DNA of 64,000 nt from contig JAWKRG010000002.1 of NCBI GenBank assembly GCA_041389725.1, positions 868,001 to 932,000 of the forward strand, read 5' to 3'. Origin of the DNA: Polyangiaceae bacterium. Lineage in GTDB: Bacteria; Myxococcota_A; Polyangia; Polyangiales; Polyangiaceae. The position numbers were made by a program, and so were the translations under genes. A model generated the notes under the pieces. That model was not told where the DNA came from. It saw nothing but the letters and a program-made list of their open reading frames with translations, and made no database searches. Each line of letters opens with the position of its first letter. Position 1 is the first letter of the stretch. This document shows, in pieces, positions 17,835 to 25,945 of this stretch.

Positions 17835-19031
17835 ATGAAAATTCACGAGTACCAAGGCAAGCAGATCTTTTCCAAGTACGGCATTGTCGTGCCGAAGGGC
17901 TACCCGGCCTTCAGCGCGGACGAGGTAGAACAGAAGGCCAAGCAGCTGATCAACGAAACGGGAATCTCCGTCGTCGTGGTCAAAGCGCAGATTCACGCTG
18001 GTGGCCGCGGCAAGGGCGGCGGCGTGAAAGTCGTGAAGGACGGCGCCAACGCCGCCCGCGAAACGGCTGCGAAGTTGCTCGGCATGCAGCTGGTGACGCA
18101 CCAGACCGGTCCTGAAGGACAAAAGGTACGGCGCCTATACGTCGAGCAAGGGCTCGACATCGCCCGCGAGCTGTACCTCGGTATGGTGGTCGACCGCGAG
18201 AAGCGCCGCATCGCGCTGATGGCGTCCACGGAAGGCGGCGTCGAGATTGAAAAAGTCGCAGCGGAAACTCCGGAGAAGATCCTCACCGAGCACGTCGACC
18301 CGGTGATGGGGCTTGCCGGCTACCAGGCACGCAAGCTCGCCTATGGTCTCGACATCACGAAAGGCTCGCCAGATCCGAAGCGAACCATGAAGGAATTCGT
18401 GTCGACGGTCACCGCACTCGCCAAGTTGTTCGAGAAGGAAGACTGCAGCCTGTGCGAGATCAACCCGCTGGTGGTCACGAAGCAGGGCGGCATCGTCGCC
18501 TTGGACGCGAAGTTGAACTTCGACGACAACGCCACCGGCCGCCACAAAGAGTGGACGGAGCTCCGCGACAAGGACGAAGAGGACCCCGTGGAGGCGGAAG
18601 CCAAGGCGGCTGGGCTCTCTTACGTTTCCCTGGACGGCGACATTGGCTGCCTGGTCAACGGGGCGGGCTTGGCCATGTCCACCATGGACATCATCAAACA
18701 CTACGGCGGGGAACCGGCGAACTTCTTGGACGTCGGGGGAGGCGCCAGCAAGGAGCAGGTCGAGACTGCCTTCAAGATGATCCTCTCCTCGGACAAGGTG
18801 AAGGGCATCTTCGTCAACATCTTCGGTGGAATCATGAAGTGCGACGTGATTGCGGAAGGCGTCGTGGCTGCGACGCGAGAGCTGGGACTCGAGGTGCCGC
18901 TGGTCGTCCGCCTCGAGGGAACCAATGTCGAGCGGGGCAAGCAAATCCTGGCAGAGAGCGGGCTCGCAATTCAGCCCGCGGACACGATGGCCGACGGTGC
19001 GCAGAAGATCGTCGCTGCGGTACGTGGTTGA
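17835..19031 (+). CDS. sucC: Succinyl-CoA synthetase, beta subunit (ADP/GDP-forming)
   Basis: A 398-residue subunit that binds the nucleotide and, with SucD, interconverts succinyl-CoA and succinate with substrate-level phosphorylation in the TCA cycle. It begins MKIHEYQGKQIFSKYGIVVPKG with the ATP-grasp fold (KAQIHAGGRGKGGGVK) and carries the GGxxGCLVNGAGLAMSTMD-type ligase core and INIFGGIM-like KGIFVNIFGGIMKCD. A strong TGGAGG site precedes ATG 17835. sucD follows after 24 bp, so this is a sucCD operon. The specificity (ATP or GTP) is not clear by eye. Secure call. Confidence 0.96.
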   Translation: MKIHEYQGKQIFSKYGIVVPKGYPAFSADEVEQKAKQLINETGISVVVVKAQIHAGGRGKGGGVKVVKDGANAARETAAKLLGMQLVTHQTGPEGQKVRRLYVEQGLDIARELYLGMVVDREKRRIALMASTEGGVEIEKVAAETPEKILTEHVDPVMGLAGYQARKLAYGLDITKGSPDPKRTMKEFVSTVTALAKLFEKEDCSLCEINPLVVTKQGGIVALDAKLNFDDNATGRHKEWTELRDKDEEDPVEAEAKAAGLSYVSLDGDIGCLVNGAGLAMSTMDIIKHYGGEPANFLDVGGGASKEQVETAFKMILSSDKVKGIFVNIFGGIMKCDVIAEGVVAATRELGLEVPLVVRLEGTNVERGKQILAESGLAIQPADTMADGAQKIVAAVRG

Positions 19032-19055
19032 GCCTGAGCGGAAGCGGAGAGAATC

Positions 19056-19949
19056 ATGGCAATCCTAGTCGACAAGAACACTCGCATCGTCGTTCAAGGC
19101 ATCACCGGCTCGGCCGGCTCGTTCCACACTTCCCAGTGCATCGCCTACGGCACGCAGATCGTCGCTGGCTGCACGCCCGGACGCGGCGGGGAAACCTTCG
19201 AAGCCGACGGCCCCTCGGGCTCGAAAGTGAAGGTCCCGGTTTTTGACACGGTGGCGCAAGCAGTGAAGAAGACCGAAGCCACCGTCGCGTGCGTCTTCGT
19301 GCCAGCATTGTTTGCCGCCGACGCCATCCTGGAGGCCGCAGATGCGGGATGCTCCCTGGTGGTGTGCATCACCGAGGGCATTCCGGTGATGGACATGATC
19401 CGTGCGCGACGGGCACTCGAGGGGCGCGAAGTGCGTCTGATCGGCCCCAACTGCCCCGGCATCATCACGCCAGGCGGGTGCAAATTGGGCATCATGCCCG
19501 GCCACATTCACAAGGCAGGCCACATCGGCGTAGTCAGCCGCTCGGGCACGCTCACCTACGAAGCGGTCGGGCAGCTCACGGCGCTCGGCCTGGGCCAGTC
19601 CACCTGCATCGGCATCGGCGGCGATCCGGTTGGGGGCATGGACTTCGTGGACATCCTGAAACTCTTCAACGAAGACCCCGACACCCACGCAGTGATGATG
19701 ATGGGGGAAATCGGCGGAAACGCCGAGGAGCGAGCAGCCCAGTACATCAAGGCTCACATGAAGAAGCCGGTGGCGGGTTTCATTGCGGGAACCACGGCCC
19801 CTGCTGGCAAGCGCATGGGGCACGCAGGCGCCATCATCAGCGGAGGCAAGGGAACGGCGAAGGACAAGATCGCCGCGCTTCAGGCCGCGGGCGTCAAGGT
19901 CGCCCCCACCCCAGCGGAAATGGGCACGACGCTGAAGAGCTTGCTCTGA
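19056..19949 (+). CDS. sucD: Succinyl-CoA synthetase, alpha subunit
   Basis: A 297-residue catalytic subunit that binds CoA and carries the phosphohistidine. It opens with MAILVDKNTRIVVQGITGSAG (CoA-binding Rossmann fold). It has IGPNCPGIITPG and SRSGTLTYEAVGQLT, and the active-site region EIGGNAEERAAQYI, then GKRMGHAGAIISGGKGTA with the phosphorylated His. Length and order are standard. It is directly downstream of sucC, and ndk follows 160 bp later, a pairing that makes functional sense because NDK redistributes the NTP made here. Confidence 0.96.
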   Translation: MAILVDKNTRIVVQGITGSAGSFHTSQCIAYGTQIVAGCTPGRGGETFEADGPSGSKVKVPVFDTVAQAVKKTEATVACVFVPALFAADAILEAADAGCSLVVCITEGIPVMDMIRARRALEGREVRLIGPNCPGIITPGGCKLGIMPGHIHKAGHIGVVSRSGTLTYEAVGQLTALGLGQSTCIGIGGDPVGGMDFVDILKLFNEDPDTHAVMMMGEIGGNAEERAAQYIKAHMKKPVAGFIAGTTAPAGKRMGHAGAIISGGKGTAKDKIAALQAAGVKVAPTPAEMGTTLKSLL

Positions 19950-20108
19950 CCCCGCGTCGCCTCTGACCCCGTCGCCCTGGCCGCCCGCCGCCCGCCTTGG
20001 GCCCAGGCGGCCATGTGCCCGATTTCGTTTGATCTTCTCGGCACAGTGCCGTAAGGAGCGACCCACATTTCAACCCGGGGGGGCACTCGAACCGCTGGAG
20101 TGAGCTCC

Positions 20109-20528
20109 ATGGCAAAACAACGAACGCTCTGCATCATCAAGCCCGACGCCGTCGAGAAGCGCGTCCAAGGACACATCCTGCAGCGCTTGCTGGATGAAGG
20201 CTTTGCCGTACTGGCAATGCAGCAAGTTCACCTGTCTCGCAAGCAGGCTGAAGGCTTTTACGCGGTCCACAAGGAGCGCCCCTTCTTCGACGAACTCTGC
20301 ACTTTCATGACACGCGGGCCGGTCGTCGTCGTCGCGTTGGAGCGCGAGAACGCCGTGCAGCACTACCGTGACGTCATCGGCGCCACGGATCCGGCCAAGG
20401 CAGCAGACGGCACGATCCGCAAGGCCCACGGCAGCAACGTCGGGGAAAACGCGGTGCACGGCTCGGATTCCGAGGAAAACGGCGCCAAAGAGTGCGCCTA
20501 CTTCTTTCCCGGACACGCGCTAATCTGA
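20109..20528 (+). CDS. ndk: Nucleoside diphosphate kinase
   Basis: A 139-residue enzyme exchanging the gamma phosphate between NTPs and NDPs through a phosphohistidine. Standard landmarks: RTLCIIKPDAVEKR at the N-terminus, GPVVVVALERENAV, and the active-site His in NAVHGSDSEENGAKE. ATG 20109 (MAKQRT) is chosen over an in-frame GTG at 20100 from family alignment and the GGAG site nine bases upstream. It lies in the same direction as sucCD and may share their transcript. The 160-bp gap before it holds only a GC-rich hairpin and no gene. Confidence 0.95.
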   Translation: MAKQRTLCIIKPDAVEKRVQGHILQRLLDEGFAVLAMQQVHLSRKQAEGFYAVHKERPFFDELCTFMTRGPVVVVALERENAVQHYRDVIGATDPAKAADGTIRKAHGSNVGENAVHGSDSEENGAKECAYFFPGHALI

Positions 20529-20534
20529 TTGCCG

Positions 20535-21353
20535 ATGATCGGCGGACCTCCGTTGCCGGGTCAGCAGGCAGGACAAGCTGCGTCCGCGCGCGGAGCGTTT
20601 CGAGATGCGCTGGGCAGCCTGCGCAACCTGGAGCAGCTACTCGGTAGTCTCCGCGTAGGTCCGCGCAGCGTGTCGACGGTCCTGCCGGCCGTCCATGCTT
20701 CGATCGGCATCATCAGCCGCGCGGCGAAGCAGCTGCTACCGATGGTGGCCGACGCGGCGGCGGCTTCAGCGCTGGAAGAGTTCCTGACGCCGCGCTTGAA
20801 GGAGCTGGACCGCGCCCTCACTTCGGCGATTCCGAAGCCGATGTACGCCAAGAACCGGCTCAAGCTCGAGCGCACCGTGACTCGCTTGGCTGCGGAGTTG
20901 GACTCGGCACGCGCGCTGCTCGACGCGCTCTCGCAGGGGTTGCCGCCACAGCCACTGCGACTTGACTTGGGTGAGCTGATGCGCGGTGCGACGCATGCGG
21001 ACAAGGCTGCCGCCAGCTCCAACCGTGTGGGGATCAGCGCCCTCGAGCTACCCGCCGGTCCCTGCGAAGCCCATGTGCCTCCGCAGCTGCTGCAGCAACT
21101 CCTCGGCTTGGCGGCAGCGTTGGTAGTCCGCGGTGACAGTGGCGTGTGTGCGCGACTGCGGCTGGTGGTCGACGACAACCGTTGCGTGATCGAGGTCGTT
21201 CGCGATCCGGCGACGAGCGCCGTTGCCTGGCTGACTGCACCGTCGGTCATTGCGCCCACGGCAAGCTGTGCGGCAGCAATTGCCAGGCTCGGCGGTGGCT
21301 CCCTGCAAATGCTCGACCCAGGGACGCGCGTCGAAATGCGCTGGCCGCGCTGA
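20535..21353 (+). CDS. Histidine-kinase-like protein lacking catalytic motifs
   Basis: A 272-residue protein between ndk and dapD. The N-terminal half is helical (LEQLLGSLRVG to LLDALSQGL), resembling a four-helix dimerisation segment. The C-terminal half recalls a GHKL ATPase fold: VPPQLLQQLLGLAAALVV in place of an N-box and IARLGGGSLQMLDPGTRVEMRWP in place of the terminal G2/lobe. The phospho-accepting His, N-box Asn and G1 DxG are not visible, so it is probably not an active kinase. ATG 20535 lies 6 bp after the ndk stop; TTG 20529 is possible. The function is unknown and the fold assignment tentative. Confidence 0.55.
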   Translation: MIGGPPLPGQQAGQAASARGAFRDALGSLRNLEQLLGSLRVGPRSVSTVLPAVHASIGIISRAAKQLLPMVADAAAASALEEFLTPRLKELDRALTSAIPKPMYAKNRLKLERTVTRLAAELDSARALLDALSQGLPPQPLRLDLGELMRGATHADKAAASSNRVGISALELPAGPCEAHVPPQLLQQLLGLAAALVVRGDSGVCARLRLVVDDNRCVIEVVRDPATSAVAWLTAPSVIAPTASCAAAIARLGGGSLQMLDPGTRVEMRWPR

Positions 21354-21395
21354 CTTTCCAATCCCGACAGCTTGCGACCGCACGGAGGCACCGCT

Positions 21396-22232
21396 ATGTG
21401 GCCCCGCATGTCGGACGACGAATTGCGCGAGAGGATCGAGCGCGCCTGGGAAGATCGAAAGCTCCTGGAGGATTCCGAGTACCGAGGCGCGGTGCTCGAG
21501 GTCTTGAAGCGGCTGGACGCTGGGACGCTGCGAGTAGCTAGCCGTGAGGCACCAGGCAAGTGGACGACCCATGCATGGGTGAAACAGGCCGTGCTGCTGT
21601 ACTTCGGCGTCACCGCCATGGAGCAAGGGCAGCTCGGGCCCATCGAGTACTACGACAAGATCCCACTCAAGCGCGGGCTCGAGGCAGCGGGTGTGCGCGT
21701 GGTTCCCCCGGGAACGATCCGCTACGGCGCCCACGTGGAGCGTGGCGCAATCGTCATGCCGGGCTATGTCAACATCGGTGCCTGGGTCGGCAGCGGAAGC
21801 ATGGTCGACACTTGGGCTACCGTTGGCTCATGCGCGCAAATCGGACGCAATTGCCACCTGTCCGGCGGCGTTGGCATCGGTGGTGTACTGGAGCCACCAG
21901 GCGCTCAGCCCGTGATCGTCGAGGACGGCTGCTTCATCGGTTCCCGCTGCATCATCGTGGAGGGCATGCTGGTGGAAGAAGAGTGCGTCATTGGCGCGGG
22001 CGTCACGCTGACGGCGTCCACCGCCATCATCGACGTGACTGGCGAGGCGCCCGTCGAGGTGCGCGGTCGTGTCCCTGCACGCAGCGTCGTGATTCCGGGC
22101 ATGCGCCCCAAGCGCTTCCCCGCTGGCGAGTACCAGGTGCCCTGTGCGCTGATCATCGGCAAGCGCAAGGAGAGCACGGACAAGAAAACGAGCCTGAACT
22201 CCGCGCTGCGTGAGTTCGCGGTGCAAGTGTGA
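21396..22232 (+). CDS. dapD: 2,3,4,5-tetrahydropyridine-2,6-dicarboxylate N-succinyltransferase
   Basis: Transfers succinyl from succinyl-CoA to tetrahydrodipicolinate in the succinylase branch of lysine and meso-diaminopimelate synthesis. The 278-residue product starts MWPRMSDDELRERIERAWED, then has the left-handed beta-helix of hexapeptide repeats (GAHVERGAIVMPGYVNIGAW, GSMVDTWATVGSCAQIGRN), with VGGVLEPPGA-like GIGGVLEPPGAQPV and CFIGSRCIIVEGM. ATG 21396 sits 7 bp after GGAGG; ATG 21408 is possible. It overlaps dapE by 4 bp (GTGA), so the two are coupled. Confidence 0.95.
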   Translation: MWPRMSDDELRERIERAWEDRKLLEDSEYRGAVLEVLKRLDAGTLRVASREAPGKWTTHAWVKQAVLLYFGVTAMEQGQLGPIEYYDKIPLKRGLEAAGVRVVPPGTIRYGAHVERGAIVMPGYVNIGAWVGSGSMVDTWATVGSCAQIGRNCHLSGGVGIGGVLEPPGAQPVIVEDGCFIGSRCIIVEGMLVEEECVIGAGVTLTASTAIIDVTGEAPVEVRGRVPARSVVIPGMRPKRFPAGEYQVPCALIIGKRKESTDKKTSLNSALREFAVQV

Positions 22233-23293
22233 GCGCGCCTCTCGAGCAAACGCTTCTCTGGTTGTGTCAGGTTCCTTCCCCGATTGGGGAGGAGAGTGAG
22301 CTGTGCGGCCTGGTGTGCGAACGCCTGGCGCAGCGAAACCTTGCGGGACCGATTCGCCGCTATGGCGACTCGATCGTCGTCCCCTTGTGGCGTGGAGAGC
22401 GCGGACCGCACGTCGCGCTTGCGGGCCACTTGGACGTGGTTCGCACCGTGCATGATGCGCCGGCCCGCATCGAGGGAGACCGGCTGTACGGCGCGGGCGC
22501 CGCCGACATGAAGAGTGGCCTCTCGTTGATGCTCGACGTGGCGGAGTCCGAGCGAATCCACGGCATGGACCTGACGCTGGTGTTCTACGCGCGCGAAGAA
22601 GGGCCGTTCTTGGAGAACGAGCTCGGCGAGGTCTTGGAGCGCGACTCGGAGCTGCGACAGGTGGACTTCGCCGTCGCCCTCGAACCCAGCGACAACAAGC
22701 TCCAGCTCGGCTGTGGAGGCTCCGTCCATGCAACCGTGCGCTTCCACGGCCGCACCGCGCACAGCGCCCGGCCTTGGCAGGGCGAGAACGCGATCCACAA
22801 GGCAGCCGGCCTGCTCGCGAGACTGGGCGCCCTGGCCCCCGAGCACGTGGAAGTGGACGGCCTGACCTGGGCCAACGTGACGAGCGCCACCTTGGCGTCG
22901 GGAGGGCGCGGGCGAAACGTGATCCCCGATGTGTTCGAGCTCAACGTGAACCGTCGCTTCGGCCCCGACCGCTCCTTGGAGCAGGTGTTGGCGGAAATGA
23001 GCGAGCTGTTCGGCAGCGACTGCGAGGTGGAGTTCACCGACAAGAGCCCTGCGGCACCGCCTTTGGCGCAGCACCCGCTGGTACAGGCCCTGAGCGGCGC
23101 CGGGGTGAAGAGTGTGGAGCCGAAGCAAGCCTGGACGGATGTTGCGCGCTTTGCGGGCTTGGGCATTCCCGCCGTAAACTTTGGCCCAGGCGTTCAGGCT
23201 CAGGCGCACCAACGCAACGAATGGACTTCGATTCCACAGCTCTACGAAGGGCGCGACATCTTGTCGCGCTGGCTTTCGGAAATCGCTCGATGA
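22229..23293 (+). CDS. dapE: Succinyl-diaminopimelate desuccinylase
   Basis: Hydrolyses N-succinyl-LL-diaminopimelate, the step that follows transamination in the succinylase lysine pathway. It is a 354-residue M20-family di-zinc hydrolase: AGHLDVV (zinc His and Asp), GAGAADMKSGLS, FYAREEGPFLENEL (catalytic and metal Glu pair), EPSDNKLQLGCGGSVHATV and NFGPGVQAQAHQRNEW near the end (C-terminal zinc His). The start GTG 22229 overlaps the dapD stop. The stop in turn overlaps the next start (ATGA), so dapD-dapE-lipoprotein form one translationally coupled unit. Confidence 0.93.
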   Translation: MSAPLEQTLLWLCQVPSPIGEESELCGLVCERLAQRNLAGPIRRYGDSIVVPLWRGERGPHVALAGHLDVVRTVHDAPARIEGDRLYGAGAADMKSGLSLMLDVAESERIHGMDLTLVFYAREEGPFLENELGEVLERDSELRQVDFAVALEPSDNKLQLGCGGSVHATVRFHGRTAHSARPWQGENAIHKAAGLLARLGALAPEHVEVDGLTWANVTSATLASGGRGRNVIPDVFELNVNRRFGPDRSLEQVLAEMSELFGSDCEVEFTDKSPAAPPLAQHPLVQALSGAGVKSVEPKQAWTDVARFAGLGIPAVNFGPGVQAQAHQRNEWTSIPQLYEGRDILSRWLSEIAR

Positions 23294-23847
23294 GTCGCCC
23301 TGGGCTCGCGTTGTGCTTGCTCTCGGCATGCTGCGCGCTTGGCTGCAACGACCGCAGTCACACGGAGGCTGTCGACGTCGCGCGCCCCGAGAGCAGGGGG
23401 CCATCACTGCTGGAGGAAGGCGCCTATCAACACGCCTTTCGCCAGTTGAGCGTGCGTGCCGGGCCTGACGCAGAGGTCCTCGAGCTCGATCTGCAGCCCC
23501 ACCGCATCGTGCTCAGGGCCCGGGACCCCCAGATGAGAGAGCGCGTCCTGCAGCACGTTTTCGAAGGCGGAAAGGTGCAGCCGCCGGTCCCCGTACGGCT
23601 GCTTGGCACTGGCACGCTAGAGGACAATCTGTTTCCGATGAGCGAAGTCACCTGGGCAAAGGTCCCGGGCGTGGCTCAGGCCGCGGTGAAGGACGTGGAC
23701 CCCGCTAGCGGGCGGGTGAGCCACGTTCTGGTGCGTCGCAACTTGCCTCATGACAGTGCGGTGCGCATTCGCGCTTACGTGTCCAGCCCCATTCGGGACG
23801 GGTACCTGGACGCGGACGCCCGCGGCAACGTGCTACCAGGAGGTTGA
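23290..23847 (+). CDS. Small lipoprotein of unknown function
   Basis: 185 residues starting at ATG 23290, which overlaps the dapE stop (ATGA). The leader GLALCLLSACCALGCN has a lipobox (Cys in LGC). The mature domain is soluble with no known motif, ending RIRAYVSSPIRDGYLDADAR. Because it is coupled to dapDE, a periplasmic role near peptidoglycan is imaginable but unproven. It ends 4 bp before fdhD. Confidence 0.6.
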   Translation: MSRPGLALCLLSACCALGCNDRSHTEAVDVARPESRGPSLLEEGAYQHAFRQLSVRAGPDAEVLELDLQPHRIVLRARDPQMRERVLQHVFEGGKVQPPVPVRLLGTGTLEDNLFPMSEVTWAKVPGVAQAAVKDVDPASGRVSHVLVRRNLPHDSAVRIRAYVSSPIRDGYLDADARGNVLPGG

Positions 23848-23851
23848 AGCG

Positions 23852-24661
23852 GTGACGCGGGGTTTCGAGTCGGTCGCCACCGTTAGACACTCGGACGGTG
23901 CGCGCGTGGACGAGGAGGACGCCGTCGCCGCTGAAGAACCCCTGGAGATCCGCATCGACGACGACGTGTTCGCGGTCACCCTGCGCACGCCTGGCTCGGA
24001 CTTGGAACTCGTCGTGGGGCTGCTGTGGTCGGAAGGGATCATCGATTCTCGCGACGACATTGGCTCCCTGTCCCACTGTCGCGACGCCAACAGCGGCGCG
24101 AATCCCAACGTGGTTCGAGTCACCTCGGCGCCGGGGCGTGTGCTCGTCACCGAAAACACGGTTCGCCGGGGAACTCTGGTCAGCTCAGCTTGTGGAGTGT
24201 GTGGGCGCAAGAGCATCGACGATTTGTGCGAGCGCACACGGCCGATCTCGACTGCGGCGCGGCTACCCGCGTCCCGAATTGTCGCGCTTCCCAGCGAACT
24301 TGGGGAACACCAATCCGCCTTCGCCATCACCGGTGGGGTCCATGCCGCGGGGCTGTTCATGAACGACCGACTGCACCTGGCGCGAGAGGACGTGGGCCGT
24401 CACAACGCGGTCGACAAGGTGCTTGGCCGACTCGTGCTGGACGCGACCGAGGTGACCCCCGACGCCGTACTGGTGGTCAGTGGGCGCGCGGGCTTCGACA
24501 TCGTGCAGAAGGCGTGCGTGGCCCAGGTCCCCTTCGTCGTCGCAGTATCCGCCCCGAGCTCCATGTCCGTGGGGTTGGCGCGGGCAGCCGGCATCACGCT
24601 GGTGGGGTTTGCGCGAGGCGGCGGCTTCCGCGTCTATTCCCACCCTGACCGCGTGGTCTGA
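23852..24661 (+). CDS. fdhD: Formate dehydrogenase accessory sulfurtransferase FdhD
   Basis: Transfers sulfur from a cysteine desulfurase to the molybdenum bis-MGD cofactor of formate dehydrogenase. The 269-residue product shows the EEPLEIRIDDDVFAVTLRTP start, VVGLLWSEGII, the essential CxxC in SSACGVCGRKS, ITGGVHAAGLF, HNAVDKVLG and VSGRAGFDIVQKA, all typical of FdhD. Start GTG 23852 follows a CAGGAGG site by 8 bp; an ATG at 23750 in the same frame would overlap the lipoprotein and is not used. No formate dehydrogenase or Mo-cofactor gene is in the window, so the partner must be elsewhere. Confidence 0.92.
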   Translation: MTRGFESVATVRHSDGARVDEEDAVAAEEPLEIRIDDDVFAVTLRTPGSDLELVVGLLWSEGIIDSRDDIGSLSHCRDANSGANPNVVRVTSAPGRVLVTENTVRRGTLVSSACGVCGRKSIDDLCERTRPISTAARLPASRIVALPSELGEHQSAFAITGGVHAAGLFMNDRLHLAREDVGRHNAVDKVLGRLVLDATEVTPDAVLVVSGRAGFDIVQKACVAQVPFVVAVSAPSSMSVGLARAAGITLVGFARGGGFRVYSHPDRVV

Positions 24662-24738
24662 GGAATTTCCCGCCGGGTGCTGTAAGCCCCCCAGGCCGGC
24701 GGCGTTCTTCAGTTCGTACACGGACGGAGGACACGGCG

Positions 24739-25659
24739 ATGCGTACGAAACTCTTGGTATTTGCTGGTTTGCTGGCGACTTTGGCAACGGCTTGCGGTGG
24801 TGGCTCTCATGGGGGCGCCATGGCGCGCAGCGCGCCGAGTGATTCCTCGCCCGAACCCGCATCGGCCCCGGGCGAAGCTACGGGCGGCTATGACGGTGAG
24901 GCCACGAGCAGCGCCCCGGCGTCCGAGTCGATGCAGCCAGCGGCCCCCAGCGCAGGCGGCCAGGCCTTCGAAGAGCGCAAGGCCGAGTCCGATGCGGCAG
25001 CCCGCCCCGGTCTTGGTACCGAGTGGGGCGAGAACCGAACGAGCCGGGTCAGCACGGCGCCCTTCTTCCGCGAAGCGCAGAATCCCTTTGCGGTGGCCAA
25101 GCTGTTCTACAACGACTCGAACGGCGCCCGGGCCATGGCGCGACAGGCTGGGGTCAGCAGCCTCGGCAACGGCATGGCGCGTATCGCGGGGGGATCCATC
25201 AGCGTGCGCTTGCTCGACAGCAGCGGTCAGCCGCTGGAGGGTTTTGACAACGGTGAGAACACCTACGTCGTTGGCCAGCACGGACAGCGCTACGTGATCC
25301 AGCTCCAAAACCACACGGGTGCACGCTTCGAGGCGGTGGCCACGGTGGACGGCTTGGACGTGATCAACGGTCGTGCAGGCTCCTTCAGCAACCGCGGCTA
25401 CATCTTGGCGCCTTTCGCCACGGTCGAGATCGACGGCTTCCGCCGCAGCTTCGACACGGTTGCCTCGTTCCGCTTCGGCGCGGTCAAGAACTCCTACGCC
25501 GCGAAGAAGGGCAGCGACCGCAACGTCGGCGTGATTGGCGTGGCCTTCTTCCAGGAGCGCGGCACGACCTTCCCGTGGTCCCGCGAGGAAATCAATCGGC
25601 GTCACGGCGCCGACCCGTTCCCGGGTCAGTTCTCGGAGCCTCCGGCCACGGCTTTTTGA
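24739..25659 (+). CDS. Lipoprotein of unknown function
   Basis: A 306-residue product with a good ribosome site (GGAGG) before ATG 24739. The leader LLATLATACGGG carries a lipobox. A low-complexity Ala/Ser/Pro/Gly linker runs to about residue 100, and a compact domain follows (GGSISVRLLDSSGQPLEGFD through VGVIGVAFFQERG). No known domain recognised. The transcript ends at a strong intrinsic terminator 25 bp downstream, so it is the last gene of its unit. Confidence 0.6.
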   Translation: MRTKLLVFAGLLATLATACGGGSHGGAMARSAPSDSSPEPASAPGEATGGYDGEATSSAPASESMQPAAPSAGGQAFEERKAESDAAARPGLGTEWGENRTSRVSTAPFFREAQNPFAVAKLFYNDSNGARAMARQAGVSSLGNGMARIAGGSISVRLLDSSGQPLEGFDNGENTYVVGQHGQRYVIQLQNHTGARFEAVATVDGLDVINGRAGSFSNRGYILAPFATVEIDGFRRSFDTVASFRFGAVKNSYAAKKGSDRNVGVIGVAFFQERGTTFPWSREEINRRHGADPFPGQFSEPPATAF

Positions 25660-25683
25660 TTCGCCTACCTCTCCCGTGCCGGA

Positions 25684-25714
25684 CGGGGTGGCCTTCGGGC
25701 CACCCCGTTTTTTT
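25684..25714 (+). terminator. Rho-independent terminator
   Basis: A perfect 10-bp stem, CGGGGTGGCC / GGCCACCCCG, closed by a TTCG tetraloop and followed by seven Ts. It lies 25 bp after the lipoprotein stop and is the cleanest intrinsic terminator in the window. Confidence 0.93.
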
Positions 25715-25876
25715 GTTACGGGGTGTGTGACGGCGGTGACGGTGCCTGGGGCGTCACGCGAGGGGCGACAACGCCCCCATTCAGTACCGCCGCGACGAAC
25801 GCACCTCGTACGCCCGCACGGTGGCAGTCCCCCCCGGATTTCGTCCCCGCCGGAATCGTACAAGCACGAACGGCAT

Positions 25877-25892
25877 TGGCACTTGCGTTGCT
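25877..25892 (+). promoter_or_regulatory. Sigma-54 (-24/-12) promoter
   Basis: TGGCAC at 25877-25882, five bases, then TTGCT at 25888-25892. This matches the sigma-54 consensus TGGCAC-N5-TTGCW with the GG and GC dinucleotides exactly 12 bp apart. It is correctly oriented 54 bp upstream of the ATG at 25946 and 160 bp after the preceding terminator, in non-coding DNA. Transcription would require an enhancer-binding protein, which is not encoded here. Confidence 0.65.
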
Positions 25893-25945
25893 CTGGTCCT
25901 CGAGCATCGACGCCTCACGACGTGGGGTGGCATTGGAGGAACATC

